Source: Psychroflexus curvus (lineage in GTDB: Bacteria > Bacteroidota > Bacteroidia > Flavobacteriales > Flavobacteriaceae). From it: a stretch of DNA of 64,000 bases. The stretch's first letter is position 1. The number at the start of each line of letters is the position of its first letter. The stretch covers positions 337,655-401,654 of the forward strand of contig NZ_JAIQZF010000004.1 of the NCBI RefSeq assembly GCF_020164585.1. Reading direction: 5' to 3'. A program made the position numbers and the translations under genes. Below are positions 11,283 to 18,695 of this stretch, piece by piece. The notes under the pieces are model-generated. The model saw only the letters and a program-made list of their open reading frames with translations, did not search any database and was not told the origin of the DNA.

Positions 11283-11897
11283 TTATTTAACTTGAATTGA
11301 AAAACACGAAGACTCTTCTATAAAGCCTTCCAACACATCACCTTCTTCTACCGGGCCAACTCCAGAAGGGGTTCCTGTGAAAATGATATCACCAATCTTT
11401 AAGGTAAAGTATTGAGAAACATAAGCGATGAGTTCATCTATTTTCCAAAGCATTTCTGAAGTAGATCCAGCCTGAACTATCTCTTTATTCTTTTCTAATC
11501 GGAAAGAAATCGCATTGACCTCCTGAAATTTAGTTTTTGGAAACCAGTGTTCTCCAATTACCGCAGCTCCGTCAAAGCCTTTTGCTTTCTCCCAGGGCAA
11601 GCCTTTATCTTTCAAATAGTTTTGTACATCTCTGGCTGTAAAATCAATCCCCAGACCAATGTCGTCATAGTAGTTGTGAGCAAATTTAGGCTGAATATGC
11701 TTGCCTACTTTTTTGATTTTAACCAAAATCTCCACCTCATGATGCACATCATCTGAAAAGGCAGGAATAATGAACGGATTGTTTTTCAATAAAACCGACG
11801 AATCTGGCTTCATAAAAACAACGGGGTGTTCAGGTTTTTCGCTGTGTAATTCAGAAATATGCTTGGCATAATTTCTTCCGATGCAAATGAGTTTCAT
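11283..11897 (-). CDS. Fumarylacetoacetate hydrolase (FAH) family protein
   Basis: A 204 aa single-domain FAH-fold protein. The order of motifs is MKLICIGRNYAKHISEL, HHEVEILVKI with a metal-binding Glu pair, LGIDFTARDVQ with a metal-binding Asp, and GDIIFTGTPSGVGPV at the C-terminus. Relatives are acylpyruvate hydrolases or oxaloacetate tautomerases/decarboxylases; the substrate cannot be read from the sequence. It is the first gene of a two-gene unit with cinA, with a TAATTTTG box 29 nt upstream. Confidence 0.88.
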   Translation of the reverse strand: MKLICIGRNYAKHISELHSEKPEHPVVFMKPDSSVLLKNNPFIIPAFSDDVHHEVEILVKIKKVGKHIQPKFAHNYYDDIGLGIDFTARDVQNYLKDKGLPWEKAKGFDGAAVIGEHWFPKTKFQEVNAISFRLEKNKEIVQAGSTSEMLWKIDELIAYVSQYFTLKIGDIIFTGTPSGVGPVEEGDVLEGFIEESSCFSIQVK

Positions 11898-11926
11898 AAT
11901 GAAAATTTAAAATAATTTAGGCTCTA

Positions 11927-11934
11927 CAAAATTA
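11927..11934 (-). promoter_or_regulatory. Predicted -7 promoter box of the FAH-cinA unit
   Basis: TAATTTTG on the minus strand, 29 nt before the FAH-family start codon. Confidence 0.45.
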
Positions 11935-12041
11935 ATGACTTAATGCTATAAAAGTGATTACTCAAGGAATAAAATAATTTCTTGAATAACTATAACTAAT
12001 TAGCCTATTTTGAACTTTTAAAAATCATTGCTTTATTTCAC

Positions 12042-12152
12042 TCAAACCTCGCAAAGAAAAAACGCAAAGACACGCAAATCATTGATAATATCAATTTATA
12101 ATTTCGAGTTCCTGTGCGGAAAGCTTAGCGGATTTAGCGTGAAAAATACTGA
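12042..12152. repeat. CGCAAAG-type intergenic repeat, degraded
   Basis: TCGCAAAG, ACGCAAAGACACGCAAA on the left side and TTAGCGGATTTAGCGTG on the right side form loosely inverted arms around an AT-rich centre. Elements built from CGCAAAG and CTTAGCG words are common in intergenic DNA of flavobacteria. This copy is decayed. Confidence 0.5.
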
Positions 12153-12209
12153 TAATAAAATATTTATACCTAGTCATTAAGCCAGTTTTATGAAGCTCAT
12201 AAGCATAAA

Positions 12210-12581
12210 TCAATCATTTGAATAATAGGTAGGCGGAGGAAGCGGTGCGCTATTTAAGTCATAATTAGGCATAATTCTACTCAGTGCATCTGCTGGAGTG
12301 TATTTAAAGACTTCGTAATCAAATTGATCAAAATTTTTAAAAGCATCTTTAGACATCACAAAAGAACCTTCTTTTATGTCTCTATAATGCATGTTAAAAT
12401 TTAAATTAGACAGATTTGGTTTTTTAAACCTATCCGTTTTCAAAATGTTTGTATTTAACGAAAGCAAGCTTAGAGCTGGTAATACTGAACTTTGCGTTGA
12501 GTCCAAAGCTGCTTGCTGCTGACCAAATAAGCATGTGTTTCCACATATCAATGCCACAAATAAAATTAAAATAAAACGCAT
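12210..12581 (-). CDS. Small predicted secreted protein, unknown function
   Basis: A 123 aa protein with an N-terminal signal peptide (MRFILILFVALICGNTCLFG then QQ). The mature part is polar, with a DRFKKPNLSNLNFNMHY stretch and a proline-rich tail (NSAPLPPPTYY). I recognise no family. It starts 33 bp after the stop of the exonuclease gene in the same direction and may share its transcript. The ORF is supported by the clear signal peptide only. Confidence 0.6.
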   Translation of the reverse strand: MRFILILFVALICGNTCLFGQQQAALDSTQSSVLPALSLLSLNTNILKTDRFKKPNLSNLNFNMHYRDIKEGSFVMSKDAFKNFDQFDYEVFKYTPADALSRIMPNYDLNSAPLPPPTYYSND

Positions 12582-12614
12582 AATTTATTTTTAAATAATC
12601 ACACTAATTATAAT

Positions 12615-13385
12615 TTATTTAGTCGCTAATTTTCTAAGTTTAATAGCTGTCAGGACTTTCTTGGTGTAAAGCGGAAAGTCTGAATTTTGAATCCAGCCAA
12701 AATAGCCCGGCTCTTTCTCTAGCACGTCTTCAACTTTCTTTCCTCTGAATTTTCCAAATCCAAAGACTTCTTCATCTTTTTTATTCAGGACAATAAAACC
12801 AGCTAAATCTGCAAATTTCTTGTGTGCACTATAAGTTGAAAGCCATTTGGTATCGTTCTCCAGATCGGTATAGCGATCCAGTTGAGACTTTAATACTTCG
12901 TAAGTGGCATTGGTATCTGCTTCCGCGCTGTGCGCATCGGTCAAATCTTTGTCGCAATAGAATTTGTAGGCTGCTTCCAGGGTTCTCTTTTCCTTTTTAT
13001 GAAAAATGGTTTGCACATCCACTGCATTGACCTTTTTCAGATCAAAATCAATTCCTACGCGAAGCATTTCTTCAGCCAAAAGGGGAATATCAAATCGATT
13101 ACTGTTATAACCAGCCAAATCGCAGCCTTTTATCATCGCATTGATTTTTGGAGCGAGTTCGTCAAACTTTGGTTCGTTGGCTACATCCTCATCACTGATG
13201 CCGTGAATAGCTGTAGTTTCCTTAGGAATAGGAATGCCAGGATTCACCTTCCAGGTATAACTTTCTTTATTGTTGTTTTCAAAAACCTTGAGAATTGAAA
13301 TCTCTACAATTCTGTCTTTTGAAATATTAGTACCTGTGGTTTCAAGATCAAAAAAACAGATAGGACGCGTCAATTTTAATTCCAT
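12615..13385 (-). CDS. DnaQ-like 3'-5' exonuclease with C-terminal DUF3820-like part
   Basis: A 256 aa DEDDh-type exonuclease. Exo I is FFDLETTGTN near residue 12 (catalytic Asp and Glu), Exo II contains GYNSNRFDIPLL near 95, and Exo III is DAHSAEADTNATYE near 150 with the His and Asp. After about residue 185 a second small module follows (GFGKFRGKKVEDVLEKEPGYFGWI), resembling the short DUF3820 / PutativeExo-associated module. The fold is that of the polymerase III epsilon subunit, but the C-terminal extension points to an accessory nuclease rather than the replicative proofreader. A TAACTTTG box lies 15 nt upstream. Confidence 0.85.
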   Translation of the reverse strand: MELKLTRPICFFDLETTGTNISKDRIVEISILKVFENNNKESYTWKVNPGIPIPKETTAIHGISDEDVANEPKFDELAPKINAMIKGCDLAGYNSNRFDIPLLAEEMLRVGIDFDLKKVNAVDVQTIFHKKEKRTLEAAYKFYCDKDLTDAHSAEADTNATYEVLKSQLDRYTDLENDTKWLSTYSAHKKFADLAGFIVLNKKDEEVFGFGKFRGKKVEDVLEKEPGYFGWIQNSDFPLYTKKVLTAIKLRKLATK

Positions 13386-13400
13386 GATAGATATTTTTTA

Positions 13401-13408
13401 CAAAGTTA
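13401..13408 (-). promoter_or_regulatory. Predicted -7 promoter box of the exonuclease gene
   Basis: TAACTTTG on the minus strand, 15 nt before the exonuclease ATG. Confidence 0.45.
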
Positions 13409-13532
13409 ATATTTGAGGCTAAAGAACTCTCAAATTAACTAAAATTTGAAATTTTTATCTAATGTCCTTTTTAGTCAAACTCTTTAAAGTTTCAAAAAAA
13501 ATATTATTTTCGAGGAAATCAATTTCAAACAG

Positions 13533-13961
13533 ATGTCATTAAAATTTGTTTCCTACATGAGCTCTCAGTCTCGTATCATGTCCAAAAAGAGTATTGAAGA
13601 CTTTTTATTTGAAGTAAGAGAAAAAAATAAGCAGTTAGCCATTACAGGTATACTGCTGCTCATTCAGGGAAAATTTGTTCAGTATATTGAAGGACCTGCC
13701 GAAGAGATTGACAGAGTGTACGAATCTATTAATCAGGACAAAAGACATACAGATTTAATTTTGTTAGATTCTGGCGAGCTTGACGAAAGGCAATTCAAAG
13801 ACTGGTCTATGGCTTACAAAGAAGTAGGTGATAAACAAATCAAAGAAATTGTAGGTAAAGAAGACCTCAACCTGGAAGAGGTTTTCCTTAAAGGAAAAGA
13901 TATTAAAAACCATCCTGTGCTTACCGTGTTATACGATTTCGTCAAAACGCTTTCAAGTTAG
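13533..13961 (+). CDS. Stand-alone BLUF-domain blue-light photoreceptor
   Basis: A 142 aa protein that is essentially one BLUF (FAD-binding blue-light) domain with a short C-terminal helix tail. The residues that carry the BLUF photocycle are all present: Tyr8 in VSYMSS, Asn32 in KNKQLAITG, Gln50 in KFVQYIEG, and Trp91 and Met93 in FKDWSMAY. No effector domain (EAL, cyclase) is fused, so it should act through a protein partner, as short BLUF proteins do. It is a single plus-strand gene, convergent with the transketolase genes; the partner is not evident nearby. Confidence 0.92.
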   Translation: MSLKFVSYMSSQSRIMSKKSIEDFLFEVREKNKQLAITGILLLIQGKFVQYIEGPAEEIDRVYESINQDKRHTDLILLDSGELDERQFKDWSMAYKEVGDKQIKEIVGKEDLNLEEVFLKGKDIKNHPVLTVLYDFVKTLSS

Positions 13962-13981
13962 AAATTCAAATTGTTATTTAA

Positions 13982-14125
13982 GTTCGAGCACTTCACTAAT
14001 TCAGTATAAACTCCGTAGAGAACATATCTTGTTAAAAGTTCGAGCGGAGTCGAGAACCATCCACATCTCGACTCCGCTCGATGCTAAAACATAGATTAAA
14101 CGTCACTTTGTATTAAATGAAATTT
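13982..14125 (+). repeat. Dispersed CTCGACTCCGCTCGA-type repeat, copy 2
   Basis: The repeat starts GTTCGAGCACTTCA, continues TTCAGTATAAACTC, holds the perfect inverted repeat at 14041-14080, and ends with CGATGCTAAAACAT followed by an AT-rich tail (TATTAAATGAAATT). The 5' part matches copy 1 inverted. The 14-bp CGATGCTAAAACAT and the tail match copy 3 at 55431-55475. Confidence 0.65.
14041..14080. terminator. Long perfect hairpin between convergent genes
   Basis: A 15-bp perfect inverted repeat (CGAGCGGAGTCGAGA and its complement) encloses a 10-nt loop. It lies between the ends of the BLUF gene and the transketolase C-terminal gene. It could stop or stabilise both transcripts, but no strong T-run follows on either side, so classical intrinsic termination is uncertain. 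Confidence 0.45.
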
Positions 14126-14165
14126 CAAAATTTTCAAAGGTTCAAAGAGAAACTTCCATTAAAAA

Positions 14166-15122
14166 TTATTCCTTTCTCAAAATAACAGCTTCTGCTTTTT
14201 CTGAAATAGCTTTCGCATTCAAACCATATTTATCGAGGAGCATAAGCGGTTCTCCACTTTCTCCGAAGGTATCCTGGGTAGCAACAAATTCCTGAGGTGC
14301 AGGATCATTTAGTACTAAAGTTCTGGCTACACTTTCACCAAGGCCACCCAAAACGTTATGCTCTTCTGCAGTAACTACACATTTGGTCTTCCTCACCGAT
14401 TTTAAAATAGCCGCCTCATCTAATGGCTTGATGGTATGAATATTAATCACCTCAGCCGAAATTCCCTTTTCATCCAGCTCTTTAGCTGCTTCCAGAGCCT
14501 CCCAAACCAGGTGACCTGTAGCGATGATGGTGACATCGTTTCCTTCTGTAAGTGTTACCGCTTTACCGATTTCAAATTTTTGATCTTCCGGAGTGAAATT
14601 AGCCACTTTAGGTCTGCCAAATCTTAAATACACCGGACCTTCATGCTTAGCAATAGCTAAGGTAGCTGCTTTGGTCTGATTGTAATCGCAGGTGTTGATA
14701 ACTGTCATTCCCGGCAGCATTTTCATCATTCCTATGTCTTCCAGAATTTGATGTGTTGCGCCATCTTCGCCCAAAGTCAAGCCGGCATGTGAAGCACAGA
14801 TTTTCACATTTTTTCCTGAGTAAGCTACAGATTGTCTTATCTGATCATAAACTCTACCTGTAGAGAAATTGGCGAATGTTCCTGTAAAAGGAATTTTTCC
14901 ACCGATGGTCATCCCCGCTGCAATACCAATCATATTGGCTTCTGCAATTCCTATTTGAAAGAAACGCTCTGGATGGTTTTTTTTGAATTCGTCCATTTTG
15001 AGTGATCCTGTAAGATCCGCACAAAGTGCAACTACATCAGGATTGGTTTTGCCAAGCTCGGTTAAACCAGCTCCAAATCCAGATCTCGTGTCAATATTTC
15101 CTGTATTTTTATATGTTTTCAT
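14166..15122 (-). CDS. Transketolase, C-terminal subunit
   Basis: The 318 aa protein covers the pyrimidine-binding and C-terminal domains of transketolase. The pyrimidine part has ALCADLTGS near 32, RFFQIGIAEANMIGIAAGM near 54 with the catalytic Glu, GEDGATHQ near 118 and PVYLRFGRP near 165. The C-terminal domain ends with SVARTLVLNDPAPQEFVATQDTFGESG. It works with the N-terminal subunit encoded upstream in the pentose phosphate pathway. The 110 bp between the halves carries two palindromic repeats. Dehydrogenase E1 and DXP synthase are excluded by the motif spelling and the partner gene. Confidence 0.92.
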   Translation of the reverse strand: MKTYKNTGNIDTRSGFGAGLTELGKTNPDVVALCADLTGSLKMDEFKKNHPERFFQIGIAEANMIGIAAGMTIGGKIPFTGTFANFSTGRVYDQIRQSVAYSGKNVKICASHAGLTLGEDGATHQILEDIGMMKMLPGMTVINTCDYNQTKAATLAIAKHEGPVYLRFGRPKVANFTPEDQKFEIGKAVTLTEGNDVTIIATGHLVWEALEAAKELDEKGISAEVINIHTIKPLDEAAILKSVRKTKCVVTAEEHNVLGGLGESVARTLVLNDPAPQEFVATQDTFGESGEPLMLLDKYGLNAKAISEKAEAVILRKE

Positions 15123-15123
15123 A

Positions 15124-15165
15124 GGCCTCCCCTAGCCCCTCCAAAGGAGGGGGATTCTGGGGTGA
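15124..15165 (-). repeat. CCTCCCC-type palindromic repeat, copy A
   Basis: The core CCCCTCC-AAA-GGAGGGG (15136-15152) is a perfect 7-bp hairpin with a 3-nt loop. It is followed on the minus strand by the tail CTAGGGGAGG. It begins right before the start codon of the transketolase C-terminal gene and is inverted relative to copy B. Confidence 0.7.
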
Positions 15166-15203
15166 TTTTTAATTAATAATTCGTTTTATCATACCTTAAA
15201 GTT

Positions 15204-15232
15204 CCTCCCCTTTGGGGAGGTTAGGTGGGGCG
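15204..15232 (+). repeat. CCTCCCC-type palindromic repeat, copy B
   Basis: CCTCCCC-TTT-GGGGAGG (15204-15220) is a perfect hairpin followed by the tail TTAGGTGGGGC. The tail abuts the stop codon of the transketolase N-terminal gene. The hairpin-plus-tail form matches a repeat type seen widely in flavobacterial intergenic DNA. Confidence 0.7.
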
Positions 15233-16078
15233 CTAGTAATCGCCTAGCGTTTCCGGATTTTGAGCCAAAGCGGTTTCTAACTGCTCGTCATTTGGTGCTT
15301 TACCGTGCCACGCATGAGTTCCCATCATAAAGTCCACTCCGTTACCCATTTCCGTTTCCATCAAAATAACAATAGGTTGTTTTTTGCCTGTTAAGCTTTT
15401 GGCTTCAGCTAAAGTGTTTTTGATGGCCTCTATGTCATTCCCTTCTTTGAGTTCTAAAACTTTCCAGTCGAAAGCTTCAAACTTCTTTTTTAAGTTTCCT
15501 AGAGGTAAAACATCGTCTGTAGCTCCATCAATTTGCTTTTTATTATAGTCGACAGTAGCAATAAGGTTATCTATACCTTTGGAACCTGCATAAAGGATGG
15601 CTTCCCAGTTCTGTCCTTCCTGCAATTCACCATCGCCGTGAAGACTATAAACCAAATGAGAGTCCTTATTCATTTTTTTGGTATGTGCAGCTCCAATAGC
15701 TACAGACATGCCTTGTCCTAAAGATCCCGAAGCGATTCTAATCCCAGGAAGTCCCTCGTGAGTTGTTGGGTGACCCTGAAGTCTGGAATCAATTTTTCTA
15801 AAGGTGCTAAGCTCTTTTACTGGAAAAAATCCTGATCTGGATAAAACGCTGTAGAAAACCGGCGAAATATGACCGTTGGACAGAAAGAATAAGTCTTCGT
15901 TTTTGCCGTCCATATCGAAGTCTGTAGAGTACTCCATAACTTCCTGATAAAGAACGGAAAAGAATTCTGCACAGCCCAAAGATCCTCCGGGATGCCCAGA
16001 GTTAACTTGATGCACCTGGCGAAGAATATCTCTTCTTACTTGTGTAACAAAATCTTGCAAATGTTGTGTTGTTGACAT
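15233..16078 (-). CDS. Transketolase, N-terminal subunit (thiamine diphosphate binding)
   Basis: The 281 aa protein is the ThDP pyrophosphate-binding half of transketolase. Motifs are VNSGHPGGSLGCAEF near residue 24, FFLSNGHISP near 63, GSLGQGMSVAIGAA near 115, and the ThDP/Mg motif HGDGELQEGQNWEA near 147 with a later NKKQ. I place the start at ATG 16078 (MSTTQHLQDF). The frame is open to 16108, but the predicted promoter box TACTTTTG (16106-16113) overlaps that longer start. Its 3' end abuts a palindromic repeat, and the C-terminal subunit gene follows. Confidence 0.92.
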   Translation of the reverse strand: MSTTQHLQDFVTQVRRDILRQVHQVNSGHPGGSLGCAEFFSVLYQEVMEYSTDFDMDGKNEDLFFLSNGHISPVFYSVLSRSGFFPVKELSTFRKIDSRLQGHPTTHEGLPGIRIASGSLGQGMSVAIGAAHTKKMNKDSHLVYSLHGDGELQEGQNWEAILYAGSKGIDNLIATVDYNKKQIDGATDDVLPLGNLKKKFEAFDWKVLELKEGNDIEAIKNTLAEAKSLTGKKQPIVILMETEMGNGVDFMMGTHAWHGKAPNDEQLETALAQNPETLGDY

Positions 16079-16105
16079 GAGATAAATTAAGAATTTTAAA
16101 TTTTT

Positions 16106-16113
16106 CAAAAGTA
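16106..16113 (-). promoter_or_regulatory. Predicted -7 promoter box of the transketolase genes
   Basis: TACTTTTG on the minus strand, 27 nt before the ATG at 16078. It argues against the longer start at 16108. Confidence 0.5.
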
Positions 16114-16196
16114 AGGATTTATTATAAGATACTATGCTTGAGAAGAATCAATCCTAATATCTTTAAGTCGAAGAAAAAGTTTTGATAGAGTTGAGT

Positions 16197-16204
16197 ATCT
16201 TTGC
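16197..16204 (+). promoter_or_regulatory. Predicted -7 promoter box of tgt
   Basis: TATCTTTG, 18 nt before the tgt ATG; perfect match to TAnnTTTG. Confidence 0.5.
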
Positions 16205-16222
16205 AGGCTATTTAGAATCCAT

Positions 16223-17353
16223 ATGAAATTCGAATTACTGAGTAAAGACCCCAACTCTAAAGCAAGAGCAGGTAAAATCACTACAGACCACGGTGTCATA
16301 GAAACGCCTATTTTTATGCCTGTAGGCACCATCGCTACTGTTAAAGGTGTCCACCAAAGAGAATTGAAAGAAGAAATAAATCCAGATATTATTTTAGGTA
16401 ATACGTATCACCTGTATTTACGCCCGGGAACCGATATTCTAAGAAAGGCAGGCGGACTTCATAAGTTTATGAATTGGGATAGAAATATCCTTACCGATAG
16501 TGGAGGTTATCAGGTGTACTCATTGTCAGCAAATAGAAAAATAAAAGAACAAGGGGTTAAGTTTAAATCTCACATAGACGGCTCTACACATCTTTTTACT
16601 CCGGAAAGTGCCGTAGATATTCAAAGAGAAATTGGAGCTGACATTATCATGGCTTTCGATGAGTGTACTCCTTATCCATGCGAATACAACTATGCTAAGC
16701 GTTCTATGCACATGACACACCGCTGGCTGGACCGCTGCATGACTCACATGAAAAAGACCTCTCCTTTATATGGTCACGATCAAACTCTGTTTCCTATTGT
16801 TCAAGGCAGTACTTATAAGGACCTGAGGAAACAATCTGCAGAATATATAGCCAGTGTCGGTGCGGAAGGAAACGCTATTGGAGGGTTATCTGTTGGGGAA
16901 CCCGATGATGAAATGTATGCCATGACCGAGGTGGTGACTGAAATTTTACCTGAAGATAAACCCAGATACCTTATGGGAGTTGGTACACCCTCCAATCTTT
17001 TGGAAAATATTGCCTTAGGTGTGGACATGTTTGACTGTGTCATGCCAACACGGAACGCAAGAAATGGAATGCTGTTTACCTCTGAAGGCACTATCAATAT
17101 CAAAAACAAAAAATGGGAAGATGATTTTTCTCCCCTCGATCCTGCCGGTTATACCTGGGTAGATACAGAACATTCTAAAGCCTACTTAAAACATTTATTC
17201 TCTGTAAAGGAATTATTGGGTAAGCAAATAGCAACCATTCACAATTTAGGATTCTATCTTTGGCTGGTGAGAGAAGCAAGACGACAAATCCAGGCGGGAA
17301 CCTTTAGAGCCTGGAAAGATGTTATGGTAAAAAAATTATCGGTAAGACTCTAA
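16223..17353 (+). CDS. tgt: tRNA-guanine transglycosylase
   Basis: Exchanges the wobble guanine of tRNAs with GUN anticodons for the queuosine precursor preQ1. The 376 aa protein has FMPVGTIATVKGV near 33, LGNTYHLYLRPG near 60, the active-site region LTDSGGYQVYSL near 91, DIIMAFDECTPYP near 140 with a catalytic Asp, and GGLSVGEPDDEMY near 212. The second catalytic Asp lies in GVDMFDCVMPTRNARNG near 270. The zinc site of classical bacterial Tgt (CxCxxC) is not evident: the matching region reads FSPLDPAGYTWVDTEHSKAYLKHLF. This cysteine-poor form appears usual in this phylum, from memory. It heads a transcript with the LptF/G-type permease. Confidence 0.93.
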   Translation: MKFELLSKDPNSKARAGKITTDHGVIETPIFMPVGTIATVKGVHQRELKEEINPDIILGNTYHLYLRPGTDILRKAGGLHKFMNWDRNILTDSGGYQVYSLSANRKIKEQGVKFKSHIDGSTHLFTPESAVDIQREIGADIIMAFDECTPYPCEYNYAKRSMHMTHRWLDRCMTHMKKTSPLYGHDQTLFPIVQGSTYKDLRKQSAEYIASVGAEGNAIGGLSVGEPDDEMYAMTEVVTEILPEDKPRYLMGVGTPSNLLENIALGVDMFDCVMPTRNARNGMLFTSEGTINIKNKKWEDDFSPLDPAGYTWVDTEHSKAYLKHLFSVKELLGKQIATIHNLGFYLWLVREARRQIQAGTFRAWKDVMVKKLSVRL

Positions 17354-17363
17354 AAATTAGCTT

Positions 17364-18440
17364 TTGAAAATAATTGACTGGTACATACTGAAGCGATACT
17401 TAGCCACATTTATATCGCTATTACTAATGTTTATCCCCATAGGTATCATTGTCAATTTATCTGAAAAAATCGATGATATCAAAGAAAATGAAGTTCCTTT
17501 AGACGAAGTATTGGTCTTTTATGGCAATTTCACCATCTATTTTGCCAATTTACTTTTCCCTATATTCCTTTTCTTATCCATTATCTGGTTCACCTCCAAA
17601 CTTGCTAACAATACTGAAATTATAGCCATCTTAAGCTCAGGGATTTCGTTTTGGAGATTCCTAAGACCTTACCTTATAGGTGCAACTTTAGTTTGTGGTG
17701 TAGCCTTAGTTTTTACAATGTATCTTGTTCCCAACGCAAGCCGGGAGTTTAATGAATTCAAGTATAAATATTTCAAAAAAGGAAGACAAGCTCAGGAGAC
17801 TACAAATGTTTACAGACAGGTCAATGACGAAGAATTCATCTTTGCAACCAATTTTCAACCCAAAACCAGGACCGCAAGAAATTTTACCTTGGAACATTTT
17901 GAAGACAACGAAATGAAGTTTAAAATTTCTGCCTCAAGATTAAAATTCAACCCTGAGGACTCTACATTTACCCTCAGCAATTTTGAGAAGAGAACCATAA
18001 AAGAACGCGAAGACTTTATTTACAGACAAACGTCTTTAGATACAGTCCTGCCATTTGAATTCGATGAGCTCACCCCTGTTGAATATATAGCAGAGACTTT
18101 GGATTATGGAGAGCTTAGAGATTTTATCGCTACCGAAAAACGAAGAGGCTCTTCCAACATAAGCAGTTACCAAATCGTAGCCTACAAGCGCTGGAGTGTT
18201 CCTATTTCTGCCTTTATACTCACCATTATTGCAGTATCAGTTTCAGCGATGAAAAGACGTGGAGGCATGGGCGTAAATCTAGCTATAGGAATTGTGATTG
18301 CCTTTGGATATATCTTTTTGGATAAAGTATTTGGAACCATTGCAGAAAAATCAACATTTTCACCACTTATTGCGGTCTGGTTTTCTAATATCTTATTTGG
18401 AATTCTTGCCATTTATCTATTGATCAAGGCTAAACGCTAG
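17364..18440 (+). CDS. LptF/LptG family permease (YjgP/YjgQ), TTG start
   Basis: Inner-membrane permease of the lipopolysaccharide export complex LptB2FG (358 aa). It has three N-terminal membrane segments (about 12-32, 58-78, 98-120), a soluble periplasmic domain rich in charged residues (about 125-265), and three C-terminal segments, the layout of LptF/LptG. The start is TTG at 17364, 10 bp after the tgt stop; no ATG gives the conserved DWYILKRYL start. LptG is the more likely of the two paralogues, but I cannot decide. lptB lies at 22686 in the same window. The gene is followed directly by a tandem repeat. Confidence 0.85.
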   Translation: MKIIDWYILKRYLATFISLLLMFIPIGIIVNLSEKIDDIKENEVPLDEVLVFYGNFTIYFANLLFPIFLFLSIIWFTSKLANNTEIIAILSSGISFWRFLRPYLIGATLVCGVALVFTMYLVPNASREFNEFKYKYFKKGRQAQETTNVYRQVNDEEFIFATNFQPKTRTARNFTLEHFEDNEMKFKISASRLKFNPEDSTFTLSNFEKRTIKEREDFIYRQTSLDTVLPFEFDELTPVEYIAETLDYGELRDFIATEKRRGSSNISSYQIVAYKRWSVPISAFILTIIAVSVSAMKRRGGMGVNLAIGIVIAFGYIFLDKVFGTIAEKSTFSPLIAVWFSNILFGILAIYLLIKAKR

Positions 18441-18493
18441 TTGAGTTGGTGAGTTGGTGAGTTGGTGAGTTGGTGAGTTGGTGAGTTGGTGAG
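18441..18493. repeat. 8-bp tandem repeat, six perfect copies
   Basis: The unit GTTGGTGA is repeated six times without error (18445-18492) and begins directly after the stop codon of the permease gene. Such an array is prone to slippage. It is not in a coding region. Confidence 0.85.
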
Positions 18494-18695
18494 AAAAATA
18501 AAAAATTTAAATTTAAAATTCGAAGTTCGGTATTCGGTATTCGATATTCTTACATCTTACATCTAATTTCTAGGATCTAAACACACTGCATTATCAATCA
18601 ATTCTTTATTTTTGTCGACCACTTATGATTATCAAAATAAACAGATATACTTTCATATATTTGCTAACTGACTTTTAAAGAAATACACTGTATTC
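18494..18695. other. Intergenic DNA with further 7-bp tandem repeats and the accA promoter
   Basis: After the 8-bp array come about three copies of ATTCGGT (near 18524-18548) and two of TTACATC (near 18551-18564). The rest is AT-rich with the accA promoter at the right. No gene was seen. Confidence 0.65.
18656..18663 (+). promoter_or_regulatory. Predicted -7 promoter box of accA
   Basis: TATATTTG, 32 nt before the accA ATG. Confidence 0.5.

Larger units (their letters stand above)
11898..12209. other. Intergenic gap with a CGCAAAG-type repeat
   Basis: The 312 bp between the FAH gene and the small secreted protein gene hold the FAH promoter at the left and a degraded repeat at 12042-12152. 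I see no gene or RNA. Confidence 0.6.
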
